Positions 54,221 to 62,840 of a stretch of 64,000 nucleotides of DNA are shown here, piece after piece (within the stretch, counting starts at the first letter, position 1; each line of letters opens with the position of its first letter). The DNA is from an uncultured Calothrix sp. (GTDB lineage: Bacteria > Cyanobacteriota > Cyanobacteriia > Cyanobacteriales > Nostocaceae). The stretch covers positions 1 through 64,000 of the forward strand of contig CALJJQ010000005.1 of assembly GCA_937973965.1 (NCBI GenBank), in the 5' to 3' direction. A program made the translations under genes and the position numbers. The notes beneath the pieces are model-generated. The model ran no database searches, was not told the origin of the DNA, and was given only the letters and a program-made list of their open reading frames with translations.

Positions 54221-55183
54221 GTGTCCTCATCCTTGTTAACATCCACATCCCATCTCCATCCTAAACCATTTTTAAAATGGGCGGGAGGAAAAACCCAATT
54301 GCTACCATCTATTAGTCGTTATTTACCCAATGGTTTGCAGGATGGTTCTATCACCAAGTATGTGGAGCCGTTTCTCGGAGGGGGTGCAGTATTTTTTTAT
54401 ATCGCCACAAATTACCCGCACGTACGGGAGTATTATTTATATGATATTAATCCGGAGCTAATTATTGCCTATAAGACGATAAAAATGAGTGTTGATAGTT
54501 TGATTAGCGAATTGCTCAAGCTAGAGGATAGGTATCGTGTTTTAAGTTTACAGGAAAAAATCAGTTTATTTTATCAAATTAGAAGTGATTTCAATCAGGG
54601 AAAAAAGTCAGTCAATTACCATGATTTTTCCGAAAAATGGGTGCAGAGAACTGCCCAAATGATTTTTTTAAATCGGACTTGTTATAATGGCTTATTTCGG
54701 GTTAATTCCCAGGGATATTTTAATGTGCCGATTGGTCGATATAAAAATCCCACCATTTGCAATCAGCAAAATCTATTGGCTGTCTCTCAGGTTCTGCAAA
54801 AAACGGAGATTATTCGGGCTGGAGATTTTGAATTAATTCAAGATGTCGCAGATAATCCATCTACATTCGTTTATTTCGATCCACCCTATCGACCCATTAG
54901 TCAAACAGCTAATTTTACCGCTTATTCCGAGAGTGTGTTTGATGATGAGCAACAAATGCGGTTATTTAGATTATTTAGATATTTAGATGAACAGGGTGCA
55001 AAGCTGATGTTAAGCAATTCTGACCCGAAAAATCAAGACGAAAATGATGATTTCTTTGATAACATCTATGCAAATTATTATATTCAAAGAATCCCTGCTA
55101 TTAGGTCAATTAATAGTAATTCTCTCAAACGGGGAAAAATTAATGAAATTTTAATTATGAATTATCAGGAATCCGTGGTTTGA
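54221..55183 (+). CDS. dam: Dam-type (D12 class, DpnM-like) DNA adenine methyltransferase
   Basis: An m6A methyltransferase that should recognise GATC. The SAM-binding motif is KPFLKWAGGKTQLLP with EPFLGGGAVFF, the catalytic motif is DPPYRPIS (after STFVYF), and NRTCYNGLFRVNSQGYFNVP is shared with DpnM/Dam. 320 aa. Start GTG at 54221. A DpnII-type endonuclease follows on the same strand, making a complete restriction-modification pair. 334 bp with a family A element separate them. The base composition is not obviously foreign. GATC specificity is inferred from family resemblance and from the partner nuclease. Confidence 0.92.
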   Translation: MSSSLLTSTSHLHPKPFLKWAGGKTQLLPSISRYLPNGLQDGSITKYVEPFLGGGAVFFYIATNYPHVREYYLYDINPELIIAYKTIKMSVDSLISELLKLEDRYRVLSLQEKISLFYQIRSDFNQGKKSVNYHDFSEKWVQRTAQMIFLNRTCYNGLFRVNSQGYFNVPIGRYKNPTICNQQNLLAVSQVLQKTEIIRAGDFELIQDVADNPSTFVYFDPPYRPISQTANFTAYSESVFDDEQQMRLFRLFRYLDEQGAKLMLSNSDPKNQDENDDFFDNIYANYYIQRIPAIRSINSNSLKRGKINEILIMNYQESVV

Positions 55184-55234
55184 TATTTATTGTGTTGTTT
55201 TTTTAACCTGTAAATGAGAAAAATGCAACATACA

Positions 55235-55348
55235 GCAATCCGATTTAAGTCGTGAAAAATAGTGTGCCGTTGACTGGTGACTGTTAACCGTCAACTGTCA
55301 ACCTTTAACAACCCTACATGTAAGATTTCACAAATAATTTAGGACTGC
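55235..55348. mobile_element. MITE-like repeat family A, inverted copy
   Basis: The reverse complement of this 114-bp stretch matches 15531-15658 and 29939-30066, with ends GCAATCCGATTTAAGTCGTG and ATTTAGGACTGC and a deletion in the GACGGTTGAC tract. It lies between the methyltransferase and endonuclease genes. Confidence 0.75.
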
Positions 55349-55517
55349 TATATGTAAATTGATATTGCGTATAAATTCCAGCACCCATGACTGGATATAT
55401 AATTTTGCTGTAGTAAAAAATCCTAATTTTAGATTTATTTGTCAGTGCGTAAGTACTAGGTAATTTTCTATTTTAAGTTTTTGTTCTAACCTTTTTCAAT
55501 CAACTTAATTCTTGCAG

Positions 55518-56495
55518 ATGAAATTTCATCCAGTATTTAAATCATTATTGAATTGTGAGAATGAAGGGGAAGTTTTTGGCTATTTTCAGAAAACTTTAAC
55601 AGATTCGATTTTGACCTGGGATTACTTCGTGAATTGGCAGAAAATTTTAGACCACCATGAAGAGGTCAAGGGGAGTTTAGAGACTTTAAATCAATTATTG
55701 GGGAAGGAAAATCTCGAACAGGAATTTAGAAACCTGTTAGTGAGTCATCCAGAAGTAGCGGGAGTAATTCCGATTTTAATTGCTTGTAGAAACACAGATT
55801 TCCATATTTTGACCAATTATTTAAATGGCAATTTATATTATCAAAATTATAGTTTTCCCCATCATACTTTACCCCTATTTAGCCCAGCTGAAATAGACCA
55901 GATAGTTGAATTCGTCCAAGCTACAGGTATTCTAGATCTATTTGCCCAATCTAAAATTCGGAGTGTAGCGGATTATGTATTAGGGATTGAAGTGGGGTTA
56001 GACAGTAATGGACGCAAGAATCGCAGTGGGACGACAATGGAAGCGATCGCAGAAACCATGATTGCCGAAATGTGTCAGGAGTATGGTTTTGCCTACCTGA
56101 AACAAGCAACGAGGGAAAAAATTAGGGAGCGGTGGGGTATTCCGGTTCAAGTCGATAAATCTAGTCGCAAGTTTGATTTTGCGATTAATCATCAAGAGCA
56201 ATTGTATCTAATCGAAGTCAATTTTTATGGGGGTGGGGGTTCCAAATTAAAAGCGACTGCGGGGGAATACAAATATCTATTTGATTTTTTATCAGCCCAA
56301 AACCATACATTAATTTGGATTACGGATGGTCGGGGTTGGAAGGAGTCCTGGAATCCCCTGGAAGAGACTTTTAATTATATAGACTATACCTTGAATTTGC
56401 GCATGATTAATCAAGGTGTTTTGGCAGAACTAATCAACCAGGAAATTGAAAACCCAGATTATAGTTGGGATAGAAATATGTTAGCAGCAGGTTAG
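55518..56495 (+). CDS. DpnII/MboI-family type II restriction endonuclease (GATC)
   Basis: A 325-aa nuclease that should cut unmethylated GATC. The catalytic region KFDFAINHQ..YLIEVNFYGGGGSKL matches the DpnII family, where the metal-binding Asp and Glu precede an NFY-GGGSKL stretch. EIVEF-like and RSVADYVLGIEVGLDSNGRKN segments also match. The ATG at 55518 is chosen over a TTG six bases earlier. It is the cognate nuclease of the methyltransferase just upstream. Length fits DpnII. Whether it is expressed, given the repeat between the genes, is open. Confidence 0.92.
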   Translation: MKFHPVFKSLLNCENEGEVFGYFQKTLTDSILTWDYFVNWQKILDHHEEVKGSLETLNQLLGKENLEQEFRNLLVSHPEVAGVIPILIACRNTDFHILTNYLNGNLYYQNYSFPHHTLPLFSPAEIDQIVEFVQATGILDLFAQSKIRSVADYVLGIEVGLDSNGRKNRSGTTMEAIAETMIAEMCQEYGFAYLKQATREKIRERWGIPVQVDKSSRKFDFAINHQEQLYLIEVNFYGGGGSKLKATAGEYKYLFDFLSAQNHTLIWITDGRGWKESWNPLEETFNYIDYTLNLRMINQGVLAELINQEIENPDYSWDRNMLAAG

Positions 56496-56562
56496 GGGGT
56501 GGAAACGCTCCACCTCACCCCAACCGAAAAATATCCTGAAAATTATGTTTTTTGCTGCTGAT

Positions 56563-58212
56563 TTAACTTACCTGTAGGTTAAGTTCCGGATTTGGTTGAG
56601 CGTTGACAATTTCCGGTGCGATCGCAAAATCTTCGGCAATTAATCTCGCGGTCATTTTCGCTGACATCATCACACTCGGTGTTCCTGCACCTGGTTGGGT
56701 TCCCGCACCTACCAAATAAAGATTACGAATATCTTCACTGCGGTTATGGGGACGGAAAAATGCCGACTGTACCAAAATTGGTTCCGGACCAAAAGCATTA
56801 CCCACATAGGAATTGAGGGTATGTTCAAAGTAATCAGGGGTAATAAAACTTTTATGTACCAACCGTTCCTTTAATCCCGGAAGATAGCCCCGCTCATCGA
56901 GAAAAGTCAAAACAGTATCAACTAAAGGTTCTCCCAATTTTTGCCAATCCAACCCCGAACCGTTGTGGGGTACAGGGAGCAGGGTATAAGCCGCATGGTG
57001 TCCCGGTGGTGCTAGGGATGGATCGGTGAGGGTCGGAACATGTAAATACTGGGAAAAATCGCTAGCCAAAATTTTGCGGTCAAAAATATCCTTTAGCAAT
57101 TCCTCGTAACGCGGACCGAGAATAATCGTATGGTGACGTAACTTTTCATCCTCCCGTCCATCAGCCCTAAACCCGAAATAAATCACAAATAATGACATTG
57201 ACTGTTTAGTCAACTTGATCCGGGTGTCACTATTCCAGAACCGATATTTCTTGTCAATCAACTTACCATAGGTATTAGCCCAATCCCCATTGGAGACAAC
57301 TACATCAGCCGATAATTCCTCCCCATTAGCCAGAGTAATACCCGTCGCGATCTTCTTCCCACCTTGCTTAACCACATTGATTCGACTGACCTCGGCATTG
57401 TAGCGAATTTGCCCACCCAGTTCGGTAAACTTTTTCACAAAACCCTTGACTAAGGCTCCCGTACCACCCATAGCAAAATGGATACCCCAGGTTTTTTCCA
57501 CAAAGTGAATCATGGCGTAGATAGCAGGAACCGAAAGGGGATTACCACCCACTAACAAGGTTTCAAAACTAAATACTTGACGGAGTTTATCGCTTTTGAA
57601 ATACTTACTGCTAAACCGAAACAGATTCCGTACCGCATCCAAACGCAGTAAATCTGGAGCAACCTTCAACATGGAACCGACTGAACCAAAATGGGTATAA
57701 CCTAGTTCCAAAAAGCCCCGGTCAAAAATCGCCTTCGCATCCTCATGGAAACGTTCGTATCCCTCCAAATCCCCAGGTTCACCCAAACGTTGGATTTGTT
57801 CGCGGGTATGAACCGGGTCTCCATCGTAATCAAAGAAAGAAGCATCATCAAAATAGATGCGATAGAAGGGGAGAATCGGGATAATCTGTACATAGCGGCT
57901 AGTATTGGGACCACCAGAAACACCAGTTTTCACCCGCTTACTTTCATCTACGATTTCTGGGGGAAAATCTGGACTACCAAGGTCAGCACAATCCCGTTGG
58001 AGAGAAAATAATTCTTCAATAAAGTGGGGGACAGTGATGACAGTTGGTCCCATATCAAAGGTAAAACCATCAACTTGGCGGACATAAGCACGTCCTCCGG
58101 GACTATCGAGTTTCTCCACAATTGTCGTCTCGAACCCTAGACTTTGCAGGCGAATCCCCATAGATAGTCCGCCAATTCCGGCCCCGATGATTATAGCCTG
58201 CTTGCGGCTCAT
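56563..58212 (-). CDS. crtI: CrtI-type phytoene desaturase/FAD carotenoid oxidoreductase
   Basis: An FAD enzyme that removes hydrogen from or isomerises carotenoid chains at the membrane. The N-terminal dinucleotide fold is [15 protein letters not shown] with [40 protein letters not shown] and the C-terminal [20 protein letters not shown] are CrtI marks. It is longer than usual (549 aa), with an insertion about residues 75-110 ([18 protein letters not shown]). Most cyanobacteria desaturate with CrtP/CrtQ/CrtH, so a CrtI-type protein here may do a different step. It stands alone, convergent to the endonuclease gene. Substrate not known. Confidence 0.82.
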   Translation of the reverse strand: MSRKQAIIIGAGIGGLSMGIRLQSLGFETTIVEKLDSPGGRAYVRQVDGFTFDMGPTVITVPHFIEELFSLQRDCADLGSPDFPPEIVDESKRVKTGVSGGPNTSRYVQIIPILPFYRIYFDDASFFDYDGDPVHTREQIQRLGEPGDLEGYERFHEDAKAIFDRGFLELGYTHFGSVGSMLKVAPDLLRLDAVRNLFRFSSKYFKSDKLRQVFSFETLLVGGNPLSVPAIYAMIHFVEKTWGIHFAMGGTGALVKGFVKKFTELGGQIRYNAEVSRINVVKQGGKKIATGITLANGEELSADVVVSNGDWANTYGKLIDKKYRFWNSDTRIKLTKQSMSLFVIYFGFRADGREDEKLRHHTIILGPRYEELLKDIFDRKILASDFSQYLHVPTLTDPSLAPPGHHAAYTLLPVPHNGSGLDWQKLGEPLVDTVLTFLDERGYLPGLKERLVHKSFITPDYFEHTLNSYVGNAFGPEPILVQSAFFRPHNRSEDIRNLYLVGAGTQPGAGTPSVMMSAKMTARLIAEDFAIAPEIVNAQPNPELNLQVS

Positions 58213-58937
58213 ACCTGGCTCCTGTAATTTAACGTAACAAACTTTAATATCTAACTAATATCTCACTATTTTGGCTGTAGAAACAAGGTTGAGGGAGCTT
58301 TAATATGGGGAAATAGGATTCTGACGGGTTGTCTTGACCCTGACACTTGAGACTTTTTTGGCAGAACCTACTTAGATATGAGACGCAATATATCTCGTCT
58401 CTACAAAATTCATCTGTCCCATTCTTTTTTAAATTGGTAAACTCAGTAAATCACAAACTTTTCAAAACTAACGTCAGAATCAGAGTTTTAGACCTCATGA
58501 ACCGGGAGGTCAACAGCATTCCGAATCGAGCGATCGCTCAAAGGAAACTAGGGGGTGTCGTCTGAAACGCTCAATTTCACCTTATTTTATGAGTTTTGTG
58601 ATATCTCTAGCTTTAGTTGAAATGTCCAGATGGTAAGACTTCTAAAAAACTTTTAGGTTTACTGAAACTGATTTCTCCTGTAAATAGTTCAACCTGATAA
58701 GTAGCCTTACCAGGTTGGAAAAATAGGAAAAATATTCACTTAATTTATGTATTTGCTGACTGGTTGATTGGTTGCTGCAATCATGAATCCACCCCCTCTC
58801 TTTCTCCAGAGAGATGGTAAATCTATCTGGAGACAGTAGGGATATTGATAGTTGCGAGCATAGAATTGGCAATAGGATTAACGAAAAATTAATATATCAA
58901 ATAGCCTAGGGTGTAGTTACCCATATTTGATTGGAAG
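58213..58937. other. 725-bp intergenic region between crtI-like gene and hetZ
   Basis: A GAGACG palindrome with arms GAGACGCAATA/TATCTCGTCTC (58380-58401, two mismatches). AT-rich and without supported frames on either strand. The left end is upstream of the minus-strand desaturase and the right end is downstream of hetZ. Confidence 0.45.
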
Positions 58938-60197
58938 TCAACCCGTTTGCATTTCCGTGTTACCATTGCGAATAGACCAAGCCATTTCCAATAATTGTGT
59001 CCAGCGTTTTTGTAACTGCTTAGGAGTGCATTTAACGGTTTTAGCGATAATTTGATCGCTGTGTCGTTCAGCTTTCAAGTTGAGAATTTGTCGTTGTTGT
59101 TCGTTGAGTTGATTAACGAAGTGTTCCCATTGGTGGGAGGATAAACCAAGTTTTTGGTCTAAACCTGCACCTAACCATTGGTGAACTAGTTGCCACTCAT
59201 GGGTACGGGAAAACTTTTCCACATGGTATTTAAACCGTTGCTGTAAGTAATCCCGTTGACGACTGGTTAAACCGAGAATTTGATCGATTTCTGGTGCGGA
59301 TAGGTCTTGCATTTTTAAAGTCAAATAATCAATGCAATCTTGCTGTCCTTGCACTTCCAGATATTTAATCAATTCCGAGATGACGCGATCGCGTTCTGAA
59401 TCTTCGGCGATATCATGGTGACTTTGGGAAACCAGTTGTGATCGCAACTGCTGTACTGTGGAACTGCGTTGGTAAGCTTCCCCATCTTCGGTTTTAGCTG
59501 ACTCAACTGCGGCTTCAAAATCTACTGTCGTTTCTTGGGGTTGGCGACGACTAAAACCTTGCGCTCGTAGGATAATTAACTGCTGATTGCAACCACCTGG
59601 TAAATTAATTCGTCTTTTGGCATACTGTTCTGTAAATGCCATGTACTCAGCTAATTGTAACCGGGTGCGGGGGGTATAATCTTCCGCTAACTCGTATTCG
59701 CGGCGAAAAGCTTTAATAGCTTCAATATAAAATGCTTGAAGAAAATCTTCAATTAAACTATAGCGTCCATCAAACCCTAATTGGGTTCCTGGTACGGAAA
59801 TATGACGATAAACTATAGAACCTAGACTACTATGTAATTCTACGCGACCTCGCTGGGAACCCAATTGATAGTAGCGTAGGCATTTTTGCATCCGGTGACG
59901 AGCAAGTGTTAATTGCCACGAATTAGCTTGACCTGAAGTTTGAATCCGCGCGCTTTTATCGCAAATTCTGGTGACTTCTTTGGCGATGCGTTCGGCGATC
60001 GCTTTCACACCCGCAGGTGATGCATTGACTTGAGATTTAATTTCGTGATAAATCAAATCTACTAATTCATCTGTATGGGAATCTGTATTTTGCGCGTCTA
60101 CATAACGGTAAACACTAGATTCAGTCGCAGTCGGGGTGTGGTTAACGGTGGTTAAGGTAGGGGAAGTAACTGGTAGATTGGCTAAGTTGGCTTTCAT
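58938..60197 (-). CDS. hetZ: HetZ-family heterocyst differentiation regulator
   Basis: HetZ acts early in heterocyst differentiation in Nostoc/Anabaena, downstream of HetR, as a DNA-binding regulator. The 419-aa protein shows family-typical blocks FDGRYSLIEDFLQAFYIEA, RTRLQLAEYMAFTEQYAKRR, LSAPEIDQILGLTSRQRDYL and LQQRFKYHVEKFS, plus two helix-turn-helix-like stretches toward the end (AKTVKCTPKQLQKRW). Recognition is from memory. In model species patU genes follow hetZ; none is seen here, so this could be a HetZ paralogue. Its 423-bp upstream region may hold HetR or NtcA sites, but none could be identified confidently. ATG at 60197. Confidence 0.75.
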   Translation of the reverse strand: MKANLANLPVTSPTLTTVNHTPTATESSVYRYVDAQNTDSHTDELVDLIYHEIKSQVNASPAGVKAIAERIAKEVTRICDKSARIQTSGQANSWQLTLARHRMQKCLRYYQLGSQRGRVELHSSLGSIVYRHISVPGTQLGFDGRYSLIEDFLQAFYIEAIKAFRREYELAEDYTPRTRLQLAEYMAFTEQYAKRRINLPGGCNQQLIILRAQGFSRRQPQETTVDFEAAVESAKTEDGEAYQRSSTVQQLRSQLVSQSHHDIAEDSERDRVISELIKYLEVQGQQDCIDYLTLKMQDLSAPEIDQILGLTSRQRDYLQQRFKYHVEKFSRTHEWQLVHQWLGAGLDQKLGLSSHQWEHFVNQLNEQQRQILNLKAERHSDQIIAKTVKCTPKQLQKRWTQLLEMAWSIRNGNTEMQTG

Positions 60198-60620
60198 GAT
60201 GTTTAGTTCCTGGGAGATCGCACCTTCACAACGAGTGAGGGAACCGAGAGATAGACGTACCTTTTATTCTGTTTGAGCCTGTTATTTGCTGTTCAATACG
60301 GAATTGATAGCTGGGTCTATTTCAACATTTACACCTAGTAGATTTGCGGTGTCTGTTTTTTGTTTCCCTCATGTTTATAACTTTAAGGAACTCCTCAAAA
60401 TTACTGTTATCTCGATGTGTCGGTTTCTGTGATCGCAACTCGATCCCGACTGTCACACACCCCATCACACACTCCTCGAAAGAACTCAAACGTTGACAGT
60501 AAAATCATTTTGTCAATATTCAACTATCCTTAACTAGGCGATTTGGACTATGCCAATTCGCCAACTGGATCTGCGGCCTTTTTTACACTGAATAGAGAAA
60601 ATAGTTCTCCCCAGGGCAAA
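60198..60620. other. 423-bp region upstream of hetZ
   Basis: Between the hetZ start and the end of the YrdC-family gene (both on the minus strand). GTGATCGCAACTCGATCC and CACACACTCC stretches are visible; no ORF and no A-D repeat. Likely the hetZ promoter region. Confidence 0.4.
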
Positions 60621-61289
60621 TCATAACCACATTTGTGCTTTTTCCCAACCCAGACCACGACGGATGACTTGTGCAGGTTCATCTGTTAAATCTAAAATCG
60701 TGGAAACCTCGGTTCGGGGTTCCTCTCCGGTATCAATAATCAAATCCACAATCCCGTCAAAACCATCAAAAAGCTCGATTCGTGTACAATTAGACGTATA
60801 CTCATCATCGATATCTTCGTACTCATCCTCATCCCACAAATTCGGTGATAATTTTGCCGAAGTCGAGATAATCGGATTTTGCAGCGCTGCCAACAGCGTT
60901 GCACAAAATTGATGGTTTGGGACTCGAATTCCTGTAGTTTTCCGTTTTGGAGCTTGCACCAACCGAGGAACTAATTTAGTCGCTGGTAATAAAAACGTGT
61001 AGGGACCTGGAACCAATCGCTTCATCACTTTATAGGCATAATCTTTGACAAATGCATAGGTTGCCACATTAGAAAGTGATGGACACAAAAATGTCAACGG
61101 TTTTTCATTCGCCAAACGTTTAATTTTTCGTACCCGTTCAACTGCGGACTTGGAATTTAAATCGCAGCCAATCGCATACACCGTATCGGTCGGGTAAAGC
61201 ATAACAGCACCATTTTGTAGTGCTTGTTTTACTTCTTCTATTCTCCGGTTTTGAGGATTATCAGGATGAACTGAAATTATTTTTGCCAT
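60621..61289 (-). CDS. YrdC/YciO/Sua5-domain protein (threonylcarbamoyl-AMP synthase-like)
   Basis: A 222-aa protein of the family that makes threonylcarbamoyl-AMP for tRNA t6A37. The core PTDTVYAIGCDLNSK, RVRKIKRLANEKPLTFLCP, VPGPYTFLLPATK and TTGIRVPNH are present. The sequence is nearer the YciO-like branch, whose function is less certain. An acidic loop (DEDEYEDIDDEYTS) is inserted toward the end. The ATG at 61289 is chosen, because the frame extending to 61460 covers repeat sequence and the divergent larC start. Divergent to larC with 147 bp between. Confidence 0.85.
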   Translation of the reverse strand: MAKIISVHPDNPQNRRIEEVKQALQNGAVMLYPTDTVYAIGCDLNSKSAVERVRKIKRLANEKPLTFLCPSLSNVATYAFVKDYAYKVMKRLVPGPYTFLLPATKLVPRLVQAPKRKTTGIRVPNHQFCATLLAALQNPIISTSAKLSPNLWDEDEYEDIDDEYTSNCTRIELFDGFDGIVDLIIDTGEEPRTEVSTILDLTDEPAQVIRRGLGWEKAQMWL

Positions 61290-61392
61290 AATTTGAGGAA
61301 AACATGATTTAAAAACGTTTGTAATCAAAGTGTGATTATGATGTAGCCTTTTATTTGAGCCACTTTCATGGGAATACGTAATATAACCCCAT

Positions 61393-61420
61393 CTCCTGTA
61401 TCCTGTATCCTGTATCCTGT
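61393..61420 (+). repeat. heptamer tandem repeat (TCCTGTA)4 before larC
   Basis: Four perfect units TCCTGTA, ending 16 bases before the larC ATG (61437). A related set, TCCTGTA-TCCTATA-TCCTATA, lies just before cobB (37769-37796). Confidence 0.85.
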
Positions 61421-61436
61421 ATTCTCCTCCATAACC

Positions 61437-62840
61437 ATGTCTAAACTCATCTACCTCCAATGTCCCACGGGAATTTCTGGAGATATGTGCCTGGGTGCAT
61501 TAGTTAACTTGGGTGTTCCGGTGGATTACTTAAGAGAAAATTTGCATCGTTTAGGAATTGATGGTGAATTTCGTTTGCAGGTGGAAGTAGTGCAGCGTAA
61601 TGGTCAAGCCGCTACGAAAGTAAATGTGGATGTTATGGAGTTAAATCATACTCACCATAACCACCATCATCACGGAGAGACACGACATTTACCGGAAATC
61701 GCTACCATGATTCGTAATGCCAAACTTCCACCCCAAGCTGAAGCTTGGAGTTTAGCAGTTTTTCAACAATTAGCTGTAGCAGAGGGTGCAGTACATGGAA
61801 TAGCACCGGAAAAAGTCCATTTCCATGAAGTGGGAGCGGTGGATGCAATTGTGGATATTGTCGGAACCTGCTTGGGTTTAGATTGGTTGGGGATCGATAC
61901 CAATCCCCAAGGTTTACCGATGATTTATTGTTCTGCTTTCCCTACAGGGGGAGGGATAGTACGCGCAGCCCACGGATTGATGCCCGTACCTGTACCAGCA
62001 GTGTTAAAATTATGGGAAATGCGGGGTTGTCCGGTATACAGTAACGGTATTGACCGGGAATTAGTTACACCCACTGGAGCTGCGATCGCTACTACCTTAG
62101 CACAGGAATTTGGTTCACCTCCCCCCATGCGCATCAAACAAATTGGTTTAGGTGCCGGAAGTTTGAATCTACCGCTTCCGAATATTTTGCGGATGTGGCT
62201 AGGTGTGACTGATTCAGAGGAATGGGGAACAACAACTTTGAACCGCACAACCCACCATACCCATGACCACCATCATAGTCATGGGGATCAACAACATCAA
62301 CATTTCTCCAATCACCACCATCATCATGGGGATCAAGAACATGACCATTCCCCCCAACCATCTCCAGGGGAGGAAACCATTGCGGTCCTCGAAACCCAAA
62401 TTGATGACCTCAACCCCCAAGCCATTGGTTACTTATTTGATCGACTTTTCGCAGCAGGTGCATTAGATGTATTTACCCAAGCCATTGGGATGAAAAAATC
62501 CCGTCCAGGTTTTCTATTAACAGTGATTTGCCAACCCTGGGATATCTCTGTATGTGAAGATATTTTATTCCAAGAAACCACCACCATCGGTATTCGTCAC
62601 TTTCTCCAACAACGAACTCGATTACATCGGGAAATTCAGCAAGTACCCACCGAATACGGTTTAATTAGTGTCAAAGTCGCTTGGCAAAATCAGCAAAAAT
62701 CATCCAAAATACCAACTATTACCAATATCCAACCCGAATACGAGGATTGCGCGAAAATAGCCCGCGATCGCAATTTGCCTTGGCGAGAAGTTCAACGAAT
62801 CGCCCTCCAATCTTGGTACAATCACAATACCCATGCTTAA
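61437..62840 (+). CDS. larC: LarC, nickel-pincer cofactor synthesis protein (DUF111)
   Basis: LarC inserts nickel into the pincer nucleotide cofactor of lactate racemase and related enzymes (CTP-dependent cyclometallase). The start is IYLQCPTGISGDMCLGALVN; further marks are VHFHEVGAVDAIVDIVGTC, GGIVRAAHGLMPVPVPA, ELVTPTGAAIATTLA and LETQIDDLNPQAIGYLFDRL. Two His-rich segments (about residues 70-82, HTHHNHHHHGE, and 271-304, HDHHHSHGD repeats) should bind Ni2+. The two LarC parts are fused in one frame of 467 aa, without the ribosomal frameshift seen in Lactobacillus. The ATG is at 61437. Its 3' end overlaps the next gene by eight bases. LarB, LarE and LarA are not in the window. Confidence 0.93.
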   Translation: MSKLIYLQCPTGISGDMCLGALVNLGVPVDYLRENLHRLGIDGEFRLQVEVVQRNGQAATKVNVDVMELNHTHHNHHHHGETRHLPEIATMIRNAKLPPQAEAWSLAVFQQLAVAEGAVHGIAPEKVHFHEVGAVDAIVDIVGTCLGLDWLGIDTNPQGLPMIYCSAFPTGGGIVRAAHGLMPVPVPAVLKLWEMRGCPVYSNGIDRELVTPTGAAIATTLAQEFGSPPPMRIKQIGLGAGSLNLPLPNILRMWLGVTDSEEWGTTTLNRTTHHTHDHHHSHGDQQHQHFSNHHHHHGDQEHDHSPQPSPGEETIAVLETQIDDLNPQAIGYLFDRLFAAGALDVFTQAIGMKKSRPGFLLTVICQPWDISVCEDILFQETTTIGIRHFLQQRTRLHREIQQVPTEYGLISVKVAWQNQQKSSKIPTITNIQPEYEDCAKIARDRNLPWREVQRIALQSWYNHNTHA

